DNA of 64,000 nucleotides from JADGGM01 sp027307005 (GTDB lineage: Bacteria > Gemmatimonadota > Gemmatimonadetes > Gemmatimonadales > Gemmatimonadaceae), in assembly GCA_035455745.1 (NCBI GenBank), contig DATIEP010000049.1:62001-126000 (forward strand). Reading direction: 5' to 3'. How positions within the stretch are numbered: the first letter of the stretch is position 1; the number at the start of each line of letters is the position of its first letter. The notes beneath the pieces are model-generated. The model ran no database searches. It saw only the letters and a list, made by a program, of their open reading frames with translations, and was not told where the DNA came from. The position numbers and the translations under genes are program-made. Positions 1 to 8,681 of the stretch are shown in pieces.

Positions 1-435
1 GGTGGCGCCGATCAGGCCGGCGATGACGCCGTCGCGGAGCACCGCGTGCGGGCGCTCGAAGTACTCGGCAACCGTGTGAATGAGCTCGGGACTGCGCAGC
101 CACACCACGCAGTAGAGCAGAATGAACACGACGACGGGAACCCAGAACCCGTTCTGCCCGCTCATGTGCTGCGTGGCGGCGGCCGGGAACATGAGGATGG
201 CGAGCGTCACGGCGCCGAACACAGCCGCGCGCGGGATGAGCAGCGCAATCGCTCCGCCGATTTCCACCAGCCCAACGACGACGCGGATCCACGACGGGAA
301 TCCGCGCATCGTGGCGGCCTGAATGTAGAACGTGGAAGCCCCGGTGAGTTTGGCGATGCCTGTCGCCAAGAACACGATCGCGAGCACGATGCTCAGGATC
401 CACGTGACGGAACGTGCCGGCCGTCCTCGATCCAT
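1..435 (-). CDS. DoxX-like integral membrane protein, 3' end cut by window edge
   Basis: Reading the reverse strand from an ATG at 435 gives an open frame of 145 codons that runs off the window start without a stop, so the C-terminus is missing. The product has about four hydrophobic segments: one near residues 11-30 with a lipid-facing VLAIVFLATGIAKLTG stretch, then three between about 48 and 110. The segment pattern and the early GIAKLTG motif fit the DoxX/DoxX-like family, small four-helix membrane proteins of poorly defined, partly redox-related role. It is divergent from the transhydrogenase gene, with about 220 bases between the starts that hold no other gene. The family call rests on hydrophobicity and motif feel, so it is moderate. 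Confidence 0.6.
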   Translation of the reverse strand, partial: MDRGRPARSVTWILSIVLAIVFLATGIAKLTGASTFYIQAATMRGFPSWIRVVVGLVEIGGAIALLIPRAAVFGAVTLAILMFPAAATQHMSGQNGFWVPVVVFILLYCVVWLRSPELIHTVAEYFERPHAVLRDGVIAGLIGAT

Positions 436-656
436 GATGCCCCTCCGCGCGCGGCAGCGCCTATTGTGCAGTCTAGAGGCAACGCAGGCTGCGTCAAGCG
501 ACGGCGTAGCGAGCGCCCTGTGCTGTTGCATCGGGGATCGCTTGCCGTGCTGCGCCATGACGATGGATATTGTGACGGCCGGCACCAACCGGGACGGCCG
601 CCCAACGGCCTTCATACCGCACGCATCGCGCCACGCAACGCTCGGAGCGGCCCTTC

Positions 657-2054
657 GTGACCGACACATACGACTACGATTTGGTGTGCATCGGCAGTGG
701 ACCCGCGGGACAGCGCGCCGCGGTCCAAGCGGCGAAACTCGGCCGACGCGCGGCGGTGGTCGAGCGCCGCGGCTCGTTGGGCGGCGTCTGTCTGGACACC
801 GGCACCATTCCGAGCAAGACGTTCCGCGAAGCCGTGCTGTGGACCGTGACCTCCGCGGCGCGAGCGGATGGCGCGCTCGATGGGCGGGCCTCACGCCCAA
901 CGGCAGACGCGCTCCTCGCTCGCGTGCAGGACGTGGTGACGCGCGAAGCGGCCGTGATCGCGAACCAGCTCCGGCGCAACGGCGTCGATGTGCTGCGCGG
1001 CGAAGCGTCGTTCCTCGACCCGCACCGCGTGCTGGTTCACGCCGGTGAGACGTGGCGCGACGTCACCGCGGCGAACGTGTTGATCGCGGTGGGCACGATC
1101 GCGGCTGCCGCGCCGGGCGCCGACGCCGACGGCGCGACGATACTCACCAGCGACGACATCTGCCGCCTGTCGCGGATCCCGCGATCGCTGGCGGTGGTCG
1201 GCGCGGGCGTCATCGGGATGGAATACGCGTCGATGTTCGCCGCGTTAGGCGTCGATGTGACCGTCGTCGACAAGCGCGAGCGCCCGCTCGAATTCCTCGA
1301 CGGCGAAATCGTGGACGAGCTGATCCACCAGATGCGGAAGCGCAACGTCTATTTCCGCGGCGGCGAAGCGGTGGCGCGGCTCGGCACCAGCGACGGCCCG
1401 CCCGCGCGCGCCGTGCTCGAGCTCGAGTCGGGCAAGCGCATCGTGAGCGACATGGTGCTGTTTTCCGTCGGGCGTCAAGGCGCGACCGCGTCCCTCGGAC
1501 TGGAGAAGGCGGGCCTCTGCGCCGACGACCGCGGCCGCATCGCCGTGAACGCGGAGTTTCGCACGTCGGTGCCACACATCTTCGCCGCCGGCGACGTGAT
1601 CGGCTATCCGAGCCTCGCCGCGACGTCGAGCGAGCAGGGACGGCTGGCGGCGTGCCACGCGTTAGGCGCGCCGGCGCGCGCCATGGCAGCGCACTTCCCC
1701 ATCGGGATCTACGCCATTCCCGAGGTGTCGATGGTCGGCGCCGCCGAGCACGAGCTCACCAAGGCGAAGGTGCCGTACGAAGTGGGCATCGCCCGCTACA
1801 GCGAAATCGCGCGCGGCCAGATCCTCGGCGACGACAGCGGCTTCTTCAAGATGCTGTTCCACCGCGAGACCCGGCGTCTGTTAGGCGTGCACATCATCGG
1901 CACCGGCGCCACCGAGCTGCTGCACATCGGCCAGGCGGTGTTGGGCTTGGGGGGCGGCCTCGACTACTTCCTCGAGACCGTGTTCAACTACCCCACGCTG
2001 GCCGAGTGCTACAAGGTGGCGGCGCTCAACGCCGCCAACAAGCTCGCCACCTGA
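657..2054 (+). CDS. sthA: Soluble (Si-specific) NAD(P)+ transhydrogenase
   Basis: 465 residues, the usual length of SthA. The enzyme balances NADPH and NADH by hydride transfer through FAD in the cytosol. An N-terminal FAD-binding Rossmann motif (GSGPAGQRAA, about residues 13-22), a second NAD(P)-binding motif (GAGVIGMEYASMFAALG) and the C-terminal dimerisation domain with the closing NYPTLAECYKVAALNAANK stretch place it in the pyridine nucleotide-disulfide oxidoreductase family. The redox-active cysteine pair of that family is not intact: C45 is present but the second position is threonine (GTIPSK, T50), exactly the arrangement of SthA and not of lipoamide dehydrogenase or mercuric reductase. 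Starts at GTG 657 with a GGAG-like ribosome site about ten bases upstream. It contains three copies of the GTTAGGC word, all as Leu-Gly. Confidence 0.9.
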   Translation: MTDTYDYDLVCIGSGPAGQRAAVQAAKLGRRAAVVERRGSLGGVCLDTGTIPSKTFREAVLWTVTSAARADGALDGRASRPTADALLARVQDVVTREAAVIANQLRRNGVDVLRGEASFLDPHRVLVHAGETWRDVTAANVLIAVGTIAAAAPGADADGATILTSDDICRLSRIPRSLAVVGAGVIGMEYASMFAALGVDVTVVDKRERPLEFLDGEIVDELIHQMRKRNVYFRGGEAVARLGTSDGPPARAVLELESGKRIVSDMVLFSVGRQGATASLGLEKAGLCADDRGRIAVNAEFRTSVPHIFAAGDVIGYPSLAATSSEQGRLAACHALGAPARAMAAHFPIGIYAIPEVSMVGAAEHELTKAKVPYEVGIARYSEIARGQILGDDSGFFKMLFHRETRRLLGVHIIGTGATELLHIGQAVLGLGGGLDYFLETVFNYPTLAECYKVAALNAANKLAT

Positions 2055-2068
2055 TGACGGCCGCGCGC

Positions 2069-3274
2069 TCACTCGAGCGGCGAGAGCCACGAGCGGAGCG
2101 AAATGCCCCACCGGACGCTCGCCAGCACGGCCACCACATCGGGCGTCGCGGTTCGACGGAACCGCTCGCCGAGCCCCGCCGAAATCCACAGCGACTCGGC
2201 GGCGCGCAACTCGAGGCCGGCCGACCACGCCGTAGCGTGCCCGGGAACGCCTAACGGCGTCGTGAACCGCGACTGCCCGAGCAGCTCCACGAATCCGTTC
2301 ACGGCTTCGCTGCCCAGATTCACCCGCGCCCCATAGCTCAGCGCGTCGAACGCCGCCGGGGCTGCATCGCCGCGATCGTGCGTCCAGTCAACGTACAGCA
2401 TCGTCTGCGCCGACGCGCCGAGGCGGACCGCGCCCGTCGCCCACACGCGATCGCCGGCGTGACGGCGGCGCGAGAATGACCCGCGGTCCAGCGTCTCGCC
2501 GCCGGCATACGCAATGAACACGCTCGACGCGTTCCAGTGCGCGCGCGCATAACGCCGCGCGAGCTTGCGGGTATGCGAATCCATGCAGCGAACGTCCCGG
2601 TCGTGGCGCTCGGCGAGCAGGTCGCGCAGCAGTGGATCGAGCGAGGTCGGCGTGTCGGCGCGGGGGATGCCGGGAATCGGCGTCCGCGGGCGGCAGCGTG
2701 CGATCGAGTCGCCCAACGCCTCGAGGAAAGCCGGGTCGCGCATCGGGTCTCCGCGATCGAACAGCGTCATGCGGACGCCGTAGGCGAGCACCGTGGGCGC
2801 GGAGTCGCCGGCGGCACGGGCTGCGCCTAACGAAATGAGCAGATTCGCGAACAGGTGGCGCGGGTTCACGCCCGGCGCGCGGTATTGCTCGAGCGATACG
2901 CCGAAGCCCGGCACGATGGCCGCCGGCGACGCCTCGAGCGCAAAGCCTTGTCGCGCATCACCGTGTTCATCGACGCCGCTCGCCAATCCGATCAGAAAAT
3001 CGCGCGCCGTCGCCGGGCGTGTGATCGTCGCCGGCGTCGTGCCGAGGAATGATGCGGCGGGCATGTCGGGCACGGCGTAGCTCTCGACGACACTCGCCGC
3101 CGCTCGCCGGACCAGATCGGCCGAATCGCTGTCGGTGTCATCGATGCTCGCGGTGTCATCTTCGATTTGTGTCGTGTCGTCGTCCTGGGCGGCGAGCGGC
3201 GTGGCGGCTGCGACCAGCATCGCCACGACGAACATCCAGGCGCGCATGGGCGGCGTTAGACGAAATCGAGCCAT
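2069..3274 (-). CDS. Secreted protein of unknown function, possible outer-membrane barrel
   Basis: About 401 residues from the ATG at 3274, which has a GGTGGA ribosome site just upstream; the ATG at 3247 is an alternative giving a cleaner signal peptide (MRAWMFVVAMLVAAATPLAAQ). After the likely cleavage site comes a strongly acidic stretch of Asp, Glu and Thr over about 25 residues. The rest has alternating hydrophobic strands near the C-terminus (TMLYVDWTH, ARVNLGSEAVNGFVELLG, WSAGLELRAAESLWISAGLG), suggesting a beta-rich or barrel domain. I do not recognise the family. With the 3274 start it overlaps the end of the upstream gene by 19 bases, so the two are probably one operon. It converges on sthA with only 14 bases between stops. 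Confidence 0.6.
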   Translation of the reverse strand: MARFRLTPPMRAWMFVVAMLVAAATPLAAQDDDTTQIEDDTASIDDTDSDSADLVRRAAASVVESYAVPDMPAASFLGTTPATITRPATARDFLIGLASGVDEHGDARQGFALEASPAAIVPGFGVSLEQYRAPGVNPRHLFANLLISLGAARAAGDSAPTVLAYGVRMTLFDRGDPMRDPAFLEALGDSIARCRPRTPIPGIPRADTPTSLDPLLRDLLAERHDRDVRCMDSHTRKLARRYARAHWNASSVFIAYAGGETLDRGSFSRRRHAGDRVWATGAVRLGASAQTMLYVDWTHDRGDAAPAAFDALSYGARVNLGSEAVNGFVELLGQSRFTTPLGVPGHATAWSAGLELRAAESLWISAGLGERFRRTATPDVVAVLASVRWGISLRSWLSPLE

Positions 3275-3627
3275 TGTTCCACCGAGTCGTTGCCCGCCGC
3301 GTCCGTGGTGCCCCGCAGGTCGATGGCGCCGTGCGGAATCTCCGTATCGCGTTGGGTCAGGGTGAGTCGAGCATGATATGCCGCGTGCGGGTGCGCGGGG
3401 TTCGAGACCGCGACCCAGTAGTAGACCTGCGCGTGCGGCTGCGTTTGGATCGTAGCCTGGGACGTCTCGCCCGTGCCGTTGCCCGTGCGTCCCTCCGAAA
3501 TCTTCGTCCATGTATCGGTCCCGGGAGGTCGATGCCAGAGCGCAAATGCGACGGCATGGCCGGACTTGCACTCGATCTGGATGCGCACCGGCGTGCTGGA
3601 GTCGATCGGGCCAACGTGTGCGATCAT
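3256..3627 (-). CDS. Small protein of unknown function, Ig/fibronectin-like composition
   Basis: 123 residues from an ATG at 3627 preceded by GAGGAA at good spacing. No signal peptide or membrane segment is visible, so it is probably cytoplasmic or delivered by an unknown route. The sequence is rich in Thr, His, Gln and beta-type stretches (VRIQIECKSGHAVAFALWHR, AQVYYWVAVSNPAHPH, YHARLTLTQRD), suggesting a single immunoglobulin or fibronectin-like sandwich. I recognise no catalytic motif and no named family. It lies between the subtilisin gene and the secreted protein on the same strand, overlapping the latter, so co-expression is likely. Confidence 0.55.
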   Translation of the reverse strand: MIAHVGPIDSSTPVRIQIECKSGHAVAFALWHRPPGTDTWTKISEGRTGNGTGETSQATIQTQPHAQVYYWVAVSNPAHPHAAYHARLTLTQRDTEIPHGAIDLRGTTDAAGNDSVEQWLDFV

Positions 3628-3684
3628 GGTGGTTCCTCGTGGCGGCCGGGCGCGCCCCGCGCGGAAGTGCGCCGGCGCGCATGC

Positions 3685-6327
3685 CTAACTTCCGGATCTG
3701 ACCTGGACGCGATAGCTGCCCGGATTCGGCGCCGGCGTCGCGCTCCAGCCCACGGCGATGGTGTAAGCGCCCGGCTGGAGGGTCGCGGTGATCCTCGAGC
3801 AGTAGTTGCCCGGGAACGTCATCGCCGGGTCGCTGAAGTACGAGTCGTTGTCGTTCGTGGCGACGGTGGCGCCGCTGTGGTCTGTCAGCGTGAGGACGGT
3901 ATTGAGCTCGAGCGCCAGGCCGCAGGCGCCCAGCACGCCGGACGTCTCGACCGTGTACTGCCCGGCCGTCGGAATGAGCACACGATAGTAGTCGGTCTGT
4001 GCGGACGCATCGATGGAGCCGGCGATCCAGCTGTCGACGAAGATCTGCTGCGCGTGGGCCGGGTCTCCGTTAGGCGAGTGCTCGACCGGGGCGCCGATCG
4101 TGACCGCCGCGCTGGCCACGTGCGCGCTGTCGACGGCAATCGCTTCGGGCTGCGCCCCGCCCGCCCAACCGAACCGACGGCCCGGGAACCCGATCACGCC
4201 ATCGCCGTTTTCATCCTGGCCGGCAACCACGTAGTACGACCCGGCCGGCAGCCGCGTGAGCGCGAACGATCCGTCGGGCGCCGCGTGCGTCGATGCCTCC
4301 ACCGCGCCGGTGTTGACGTCGATCGCGCGCACCGACGAAGCGGTCGCGGGCTGGTGTCCCGTGACCGCGGCGTAGGCATCGATCAATCCCATGCCGTAGC
4401 GATCGTCGGGTCCCACGGGACCGAGGTCGACCGCGCTGCCGAGGAGCCGGGCGCGTAAGGCAGCGCCCGACATGCCGGGGTTGGCGGCCAGCACGAGCGC
4501 CGCCACACCCGACACGTGCGCGGCGGCCATCGACGTGCCCGTATAGAACGCGTAGCTCGGCGCGCCGCTCGAGAAGTCCCAGGTGGTGGACAACACGCCG
4601 CTGGTGCCGCCGGTGTACGGGTTGGCGAGGTCGTCGAAGCGAACATCGCCGCCGGGCGCCACGAGCGACACATCGCCGCCGCTCGCGGTGTAGCTGGCCA
4701 GATTGGCGTCCGGGCCTAACGCAGCGACCGCGATGACGCCCGGGTACGCCGCCGGATACGACGGCTCGGCGGTGGGCGCGTTGCCGGAGGCCGCGACGAC
4801 GATCGAGCCGGCGGCAATCGCGGCCGCGACGGCGCGCGCGAGGCCGCTGTCGGCGGTGGGGCCGCCCAGGCTCATGTTGATGATCGGCGCGCGGTGCGGC
4901 GCGCGCACCACCGCGCCGTTGGCGCCGGCGGCGGGCAGTCCGGCGGCATAGAGCACCGCCTGCGCGATGTCGAAGAAGTAGCCGCTGCCGTCGATGCCTA
5001 ACGCACGCACCGGGCGGATGGTCACCTGCCACGCCACCCCGCTCACGACACCGAACGGGTTGCCGCCCGCGCCGATGGTACCGGCGACGTGCAAGCCGTG
5101 GTTCGCGCCGTTGTCCACGCGCCAGCAACCCGAGCCGTCGTCGAAGCTGACCGACAGCGGCATCGTCGCGTCCGGATCCGGCCCGCGGTCGCCATCGTCA
5201 TCGAAGTTCGAGAACGTGCCGCCGCCGCACAGCGGCTGCGGTCCCACGTTCGCCGAGTCGTTCTGCACGAAGTCGTAGCCGCCGGCCATGTCGAGGTTCG
5301 CGGCGATGTCCGGGTGCTGATTGATGCCGTCGTCGATCACGGCGACCACGACAGACGACTGGCCCGTCTCCTCGCGCCACGCGCGCGGCGCATCGATGAG
5401 GTTGTAGTTCCAGAGTTGGGCATCCATGCCCTGCGTGGCCGGGAACGCGAGCGAGCTCGCACCCGGCGCTTGCAGCGCGCGCGCTCGTCCATGCCCGCGC
5501 GGCGGCGTGAAGGCCGCTTTGACGATCGGGCCGCGGCTCAACAGTCCGTCGATGTTCACCGATGCGACCGCCGGATCGGCACGGAGTGCGCGCATCACCG
5601 AATCGCGATCGGACGCCGCGTGCACGCGGATCCTGGCGACGGCAATGGCCGGCGACACCGCCATGACGTCGAATCGCGCCGCCGCCGGCATCGCCGTTAG
5701 GCGAGAGCGAATCGACGCTGCGATGACTCGCGCGCGGTCGAGACCGAGCGTCGCGATGGCGCCGGCCCCCAGCGCACCGACGGCGGACGCGCGGTAGGCG
5801 ACGTCGACTTGCAGTCCCCGGGTCGGGCGCGGTGTCGCCGATGGCAATATCAGCGGAGGCGAGAGCGCGCGGCGTGCGAGCGCCGGAAATCGCGCACTGC
5901 CGGGTGCAATCGCGACCTGCCCAACGATGGTCGGACCGGTGCTCACCACGAACACCGCCGCGGCGCCGGCGACGCTGGCGCTCGTCGCGCTCACGGTCGT
6001 CACGCCGGGCGACTGGCCCATGGTGAAACTCGTCGAGGCATTCCCCGATGCGTCGGTGCTAACGGTGGCCGGCGCGAGCGCGCCGGCGCCGGACGTGACC
6101 GCGAACGTCACCGACACGCCGGACGCAGGCCTGCCGCTGCCCGTCGCAACGTGGGCAACCAGCGGCTGCGCGAGCGGCTGTCCGAGATCCGCCGTCTGGC
6201 CTCCGCCCGACGCCGCGACGATCTTGACCGGAGTCGACGTACTCGGCGCCTCCGTTCCACCACATGCGCAGAGTGCGAACAGCGCGTACACGCGTGTCCC
6301 GTCGCGGAGCAGCCGATGCATCGACAT
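3685..6327 (-). CDS. Secreted S8 (subtilisin-like) serine peptidase with Ig-like and PPC domains
   Basis: 880 residues from ATG 6327 (alternative 6321). The N-terminus has a short hydrophobic stretch ending LFALCACGG, which could be a lipoprotein signal with the second cysteine modified. Domains in order: an invasin-type Ig-like domain (about 35-130), a linker/propeptide-like region, the subtilisin domain with catalytic Asp (VAVIDDGINQHPD, near 330), His (NHGLHVAGTIG, near 413) and Ser (GTSMAAAHVSG, near 598), a carboxypeptidase-regulatory-like segment (DGSFALTRLPAGSYYVV) and a C-terminal pre-peptidase (PPC) domain. All triad residues are intact, so an active exported endopeptidase is expected. 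Its stop codon TAG lies inside a GTTAGGC word. It is divergent from the cardiolipin synthase gene, about 100 bases apart. Confidence 0.88.
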   Translation of the reverse strand: MSMHRLLRDGTRVYALFALCACGGTEAPSTSTPVKIVAASGGGQTADLGQPLAQPLVAHVATGSGRPASGVSVTFAVTSGAGALAPATVSTDASGNASTSFTMGQSPGVTTVSATSASVAGAAAVFVVSTGPTIVGQVAIAPGSARFPALARRALSPPLILPSATPRPTRGLQVDVAYRASAVGALGAGAIATLGLDRARVIAASIRSRLTAMPAAARFDVMAVSPAIAVARIRVHAASDRDSVMRALRADPAVASVNIDGLLSRGPIVKAAFTPPRGHGRARALQAPGASSLAFPATQGMDAQLWNYNLIDAPRAWREETGQSSVVVAVIDDGINQHPDIAANLDMAGGYDFVQNDSANVGPQPLCGGGTFSNFDDDGDRGPDPDATMPLSVSFDDGSGCWRVDNGANHGLHVAGTIGAGGNPFGVVSGVAWQVTIRPVRALGIDGSGYFFDIAQAVLYAAGLPAAGANGAVVRAPHRAPIINMSLGGPTADSGLARAVAAAIAAGSIVVAASGNAPTAEPSYPAAYPGVIAVAALGPDANLASYTASGGDVSLVAPGGDVRFDDLANPYTGGTSGVLSTTWDFSSGAPSYAFYTGTSMAAAHVSGVAALVLAANPGMSGAALRARLLGSAVDLGPVGPDDRYGMGLIDAYAAVTGHQPATASSVRAIDVNTGAVEASTHAAPDGSFALTRLPAGSYYVVAGQDENGDGVIGFPGRRFGWAGGAQPEAIAVDSAHVASAAVTIGAPVEHSPNGDPAHAQQIFVDSWIAGSIDASAQTDYYRVLIPTAGQYTVETSGVLGACGLALELNTVLTLTDHSGATVATNDNDSYFSDPAMTFPGNYCSRITATLQPGAYTIAVGWSATPAPNPGSYRVQVRSGS

Positions 6328-6428
6328 GTGCAGCACCAAAGGTGGCAAGACAGCCGGTTGGGCACGCTGTGGTGCCGGGCCCGTACGGGGCCCTACATTG
6401 GGGCCGACACGGCTCGGGAGGCAAGGGT

Positions 6429-7868
6429 TTGACGCCACAGGTGTGGGGATTTGTCGCCGGCGCACTGCACATCGGGCTCGCGCTGGCCGTGTCGGCGCAC
6501 ATCGTGCTCTACAAGACCGACGTCCGATCCGCGATCGGATGGATCGGACTCGTCTGGCTGACGCCCATCGTGGGGTCCGGCCTGTACGTGTTGTTCGGCA
6601 TCAATCGTATTCGCCGGCGCGCCGGCCGCGTGCGCGGGCGGCGGTCCACATACACCGAGGAGCTGCGCGCCGAAGCGCCCGAGCCGGTGTCGCCGCCGGC
6701 CGATGTCCCGGCCTCGTTAGGCGCGCTGGCGACGCTCGTGCGGCGGGTCACCCGGTGGCCGCTCACCGCCGGCAACACCATCGACGCAGTGTGCAACGGC
6801 GACGAGGGCTACCCGGCCATGCTCGAGGCAATCGACGGCGCCACGCGGAGCGTCGCACTCGCCACGTACATCTTCGATCGCGGCCGCGCCGGCGCCGAGT
6901 TCGTCGCCGCGCTCGAGCGCGCGGTGACACGGGGATGTCAGGTGCGCGTGCTCATCGATGGTGTCGGCGCACGCTACAGCCATCCGCCCATCGTCGATGA
7001 GCTGCGCCATCGCCGCGTGCCCGTGGCGCGCTTCGTCCCCTCGCGCGTGCCGTTTCCACATCCCTACATGAACCTGCGCAATCACCGCAAGCTGTTGATC
7101 GTCGATGGCGTCATCGGCTTCTGCGGTGGCCTCAACATTCGGGATGCATGCGTGCTCGCGTACGGATTGCCGGACGCCACGCGCGACGTGCACTTCAGAC
7201 TGCGCGGGCCGGTCGTGCAACAGATGACAGCGGCCTTCGCCTTCGATTGGGAGTTCACCACGCGCGAGCGGCTCGGCGGTGACACCTGGTATCCGCCCGG
7301 CGCGAACGCGCAAGTGGGCGAGCTCGTCGCGCGCGGCGTGCCCGACGGACCCGACGAAGACTTCGAAGCGCTCCTCATGACGATCCTCGGCGCCGTCGGC
7401 CAGGCCGTGCATTCCGTGCGCGTCGTCACACCGTATTTTCTGCCCGACCCGCCGCTCGTGGACGCGCTGCGCGTTGCTGCGATGCGCGGGGTGAAAGTCG
7501 ATCTCGTGCTGCCGGAGCGCGGCAACTTGCGATTGGTGCAATGGGCGGCGACGGCGAAGCTCGGCGCACTCATCGAAGGCGGATGCCGCGTGCATCTCTC
7601 GAAGCCGCCATTCGATCACAGCAAACTGCTCGTGGTCGACGGCGCATGGACGCTCATCGGATCCGCCAATTGGGATCCGCGCAGCCTGCGACTCAACTTC
7701 GAATACGACGTCGAATGTTATTCGCGCTCGTTCGCCGCACGTGTGAATGCGCTCATTGACGAAAAGATGCGTGAGAGCCGGCTGCTCACATCGCAGGGTT
7801 TGCGCGACCGTCCGCTGGCGAGCAAGCTTCGGGACGGCGTCGCCTGGCTGGCGCAACCGTATTTGTGA
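6429..7868 (+). CDS. cls: Cardiolipin synthase (phospholipase D family)
   Basis: 479 residues from TTG 6429, chosen because GGGAGG sits six bases upstream (6417-6422) and because the resulting length matches ClsA-type enzymes; upstream in-frame sequence looks non-coding. Two N-terminal membrane helices (FVAGALHIGLALAVSAHIVL and IGWIGLVWLTPIVGSGLYVL) precede two phospholipase D domains. The HxKx4D signatures are intact: HRKLLIVD near residue 219 and HSKLLVVD near 396, the second followed by the typical IGSANWDPRSL. The enzyme condenses two phosphatidylglycerols to cardiolipin and glycerol in the inner membrane. Divergent from the subtilisin gene. Confidence 0.9.
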   Translation: MTPQVWGFVAGALHIGLALAVSAHIVLYKTDVRSAIGWIGLVWLTPIVGSGLYVLFGINRIRRRAGRVRGRRSTYTEELRAEAPEPVSPPADVPASLGALATLVRRVTRWPLTAGNTIDAVCNGDEGYPAMLEAIDGATRSVALATYIFDRGRAGAEFVAALERAVTRGCQVRVLIDGVGARYSHPPIVDELRHRRVPVARFVPSRVPFPHPYMNLRNHRKLLIVDGVIGFCGGLNIRDACVLAYGLPDATRDVHFRLRGPVVQQMTAAFAFDWEFTTRERLGGDTWYPPGANAQVGELVARGVPDGPDEDFEALLMTILGAVGQAVHSVRVVTPYFLPDPPLVDALRVAAMRGVKVDLVLPERGNLRLVQWAATAKLGALIEGGCRVHLSKPPFDHSKLLVVDGAWTLIGSANWDPRSLRLNFEYDVECYSRSFAARVNALIDEKMRESRLLTSQGLRDRPLASKLRDGVAWLAQPYL

Positions 7869-8024
7869 GCGGGTCGAGGAAACAGCGTCTCCAGGCGGGG
7901 GGTGGGTAGCATCCGGTCGTAATGTCGTGTCACTTTTAGCGGTTCAGCGCGCCATTGCGCACGAGTTCTGCAGCCAGCAGTCGGCGTTTCGGCAGCGAAG
8001 CTTCCCACCCGAGAGGAGGAGTCG

Positions 8025-8513
8025 ATGTTCGCACGACACATAGCTCTCGTGACGGCGCTCGGAGCGCTCGTCGCGGCCGGCACGGCAGTCACGCATCGCA
8101 GTGTTCAAGCGAGGCCGGTCGCCGCTCGCGCGCCCAACGCGGCGGACAGCGGATGGACGGCCACGTTGAGCGCTCCGTCGACGTACGCAGGCGACGAGCA
8201 CGTCTTCGGCAGCGCGACAGTGAAGCCTGACAAGAATGGCAAAGGCTTCACCGCAGAAGTGAACATCGCGGGTGCGACGCCGAAATCGACGCACCCGTGG
8301 CACGTACACAAGGGAACGTGCGGCAACGATCAAGGTGTGGTGGGCAGCGGCAGCTCGTACTCACCGATCAAGGTCGGCGATGACGGCAAGGGCAAGTCGA
8401 CGGCGACGGTGTCGGCGCCGTTGGACCCGAATGGTTCGTACGTGGTGAACATCCACGCGTCGCCGACAGACATGAGGACCATCGTGGCCTGCGGTCCGCT
8501 GACGAAAGGGTAG
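8025..8513 (+). CDS. Secreted SodC-like (Cu/Zn superoxide dismutase fold) protein with reduced metal site
   Basis: 162 residues from an ATG with a strong GAGAGGAGGAG ribosome site. A signal peptide (residues 1-30) leads to a domain with SodC landmarks: the HVH pair (H93, H95, after HPW), a cysteine at 99, a His in NIHAS (H144) and a final ACG cysteine at 156, matching the SodC disulfide and three of its four copper histidines. The zinc-loop histidines and bridging His are absent; that stretch is instead Gly/Ser/Lys rich (110-125). It may be a copper-only dismutase, a copper-binding protein or an inactive relative. It stands alone, 156 bases after cls. Confidence 0.6.
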   Translation: MFARHIALVTALGALVAAGTAVTHRSVQARPVAARAPNAADSGWTATLSAPSTYAGDEHVFGSATVKPDKNGKGFTAEVNIAGATPKSTHPWHVHKGTCGNDQGVVGSGSSYSPIKVGDDGKGKSTATVSAPLDPNGSYVVNIHASPTDMRTIVACGPLTKG

Positions 8514-8681
8514 TGCCGGGTGGTGGGCGCCTGAGGGATATCTCGCGTCGGGACGCGCCGCCCGACATCTTGAAGGCCTGGCCTGCACCGGCTGATGGGC
8601 CATCGCGGGGCGGGCCTTCGCACATCGGGCCCCTGCGCCGGCGGCATCCCGTCGCCTAACTTCAACCGACAGGAAAAGGTC

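Noticed and set aside
46..1048. Long open frames on the + strand across the first kilobase
   Set aside because: They are antisense to the DoxX-like gene or overlap the transhydrogenase in another frame, and their products are Arg/Pro-rich shadows without motifs.
3049..4458. A 469-codon + strand frame antisense to the subtilisin gene
   Set aside because: Very Arg/Ala-rich with no domain; the reverse-strand subtilisin has full catalytic motifs, so this is a high-G+C shadow.
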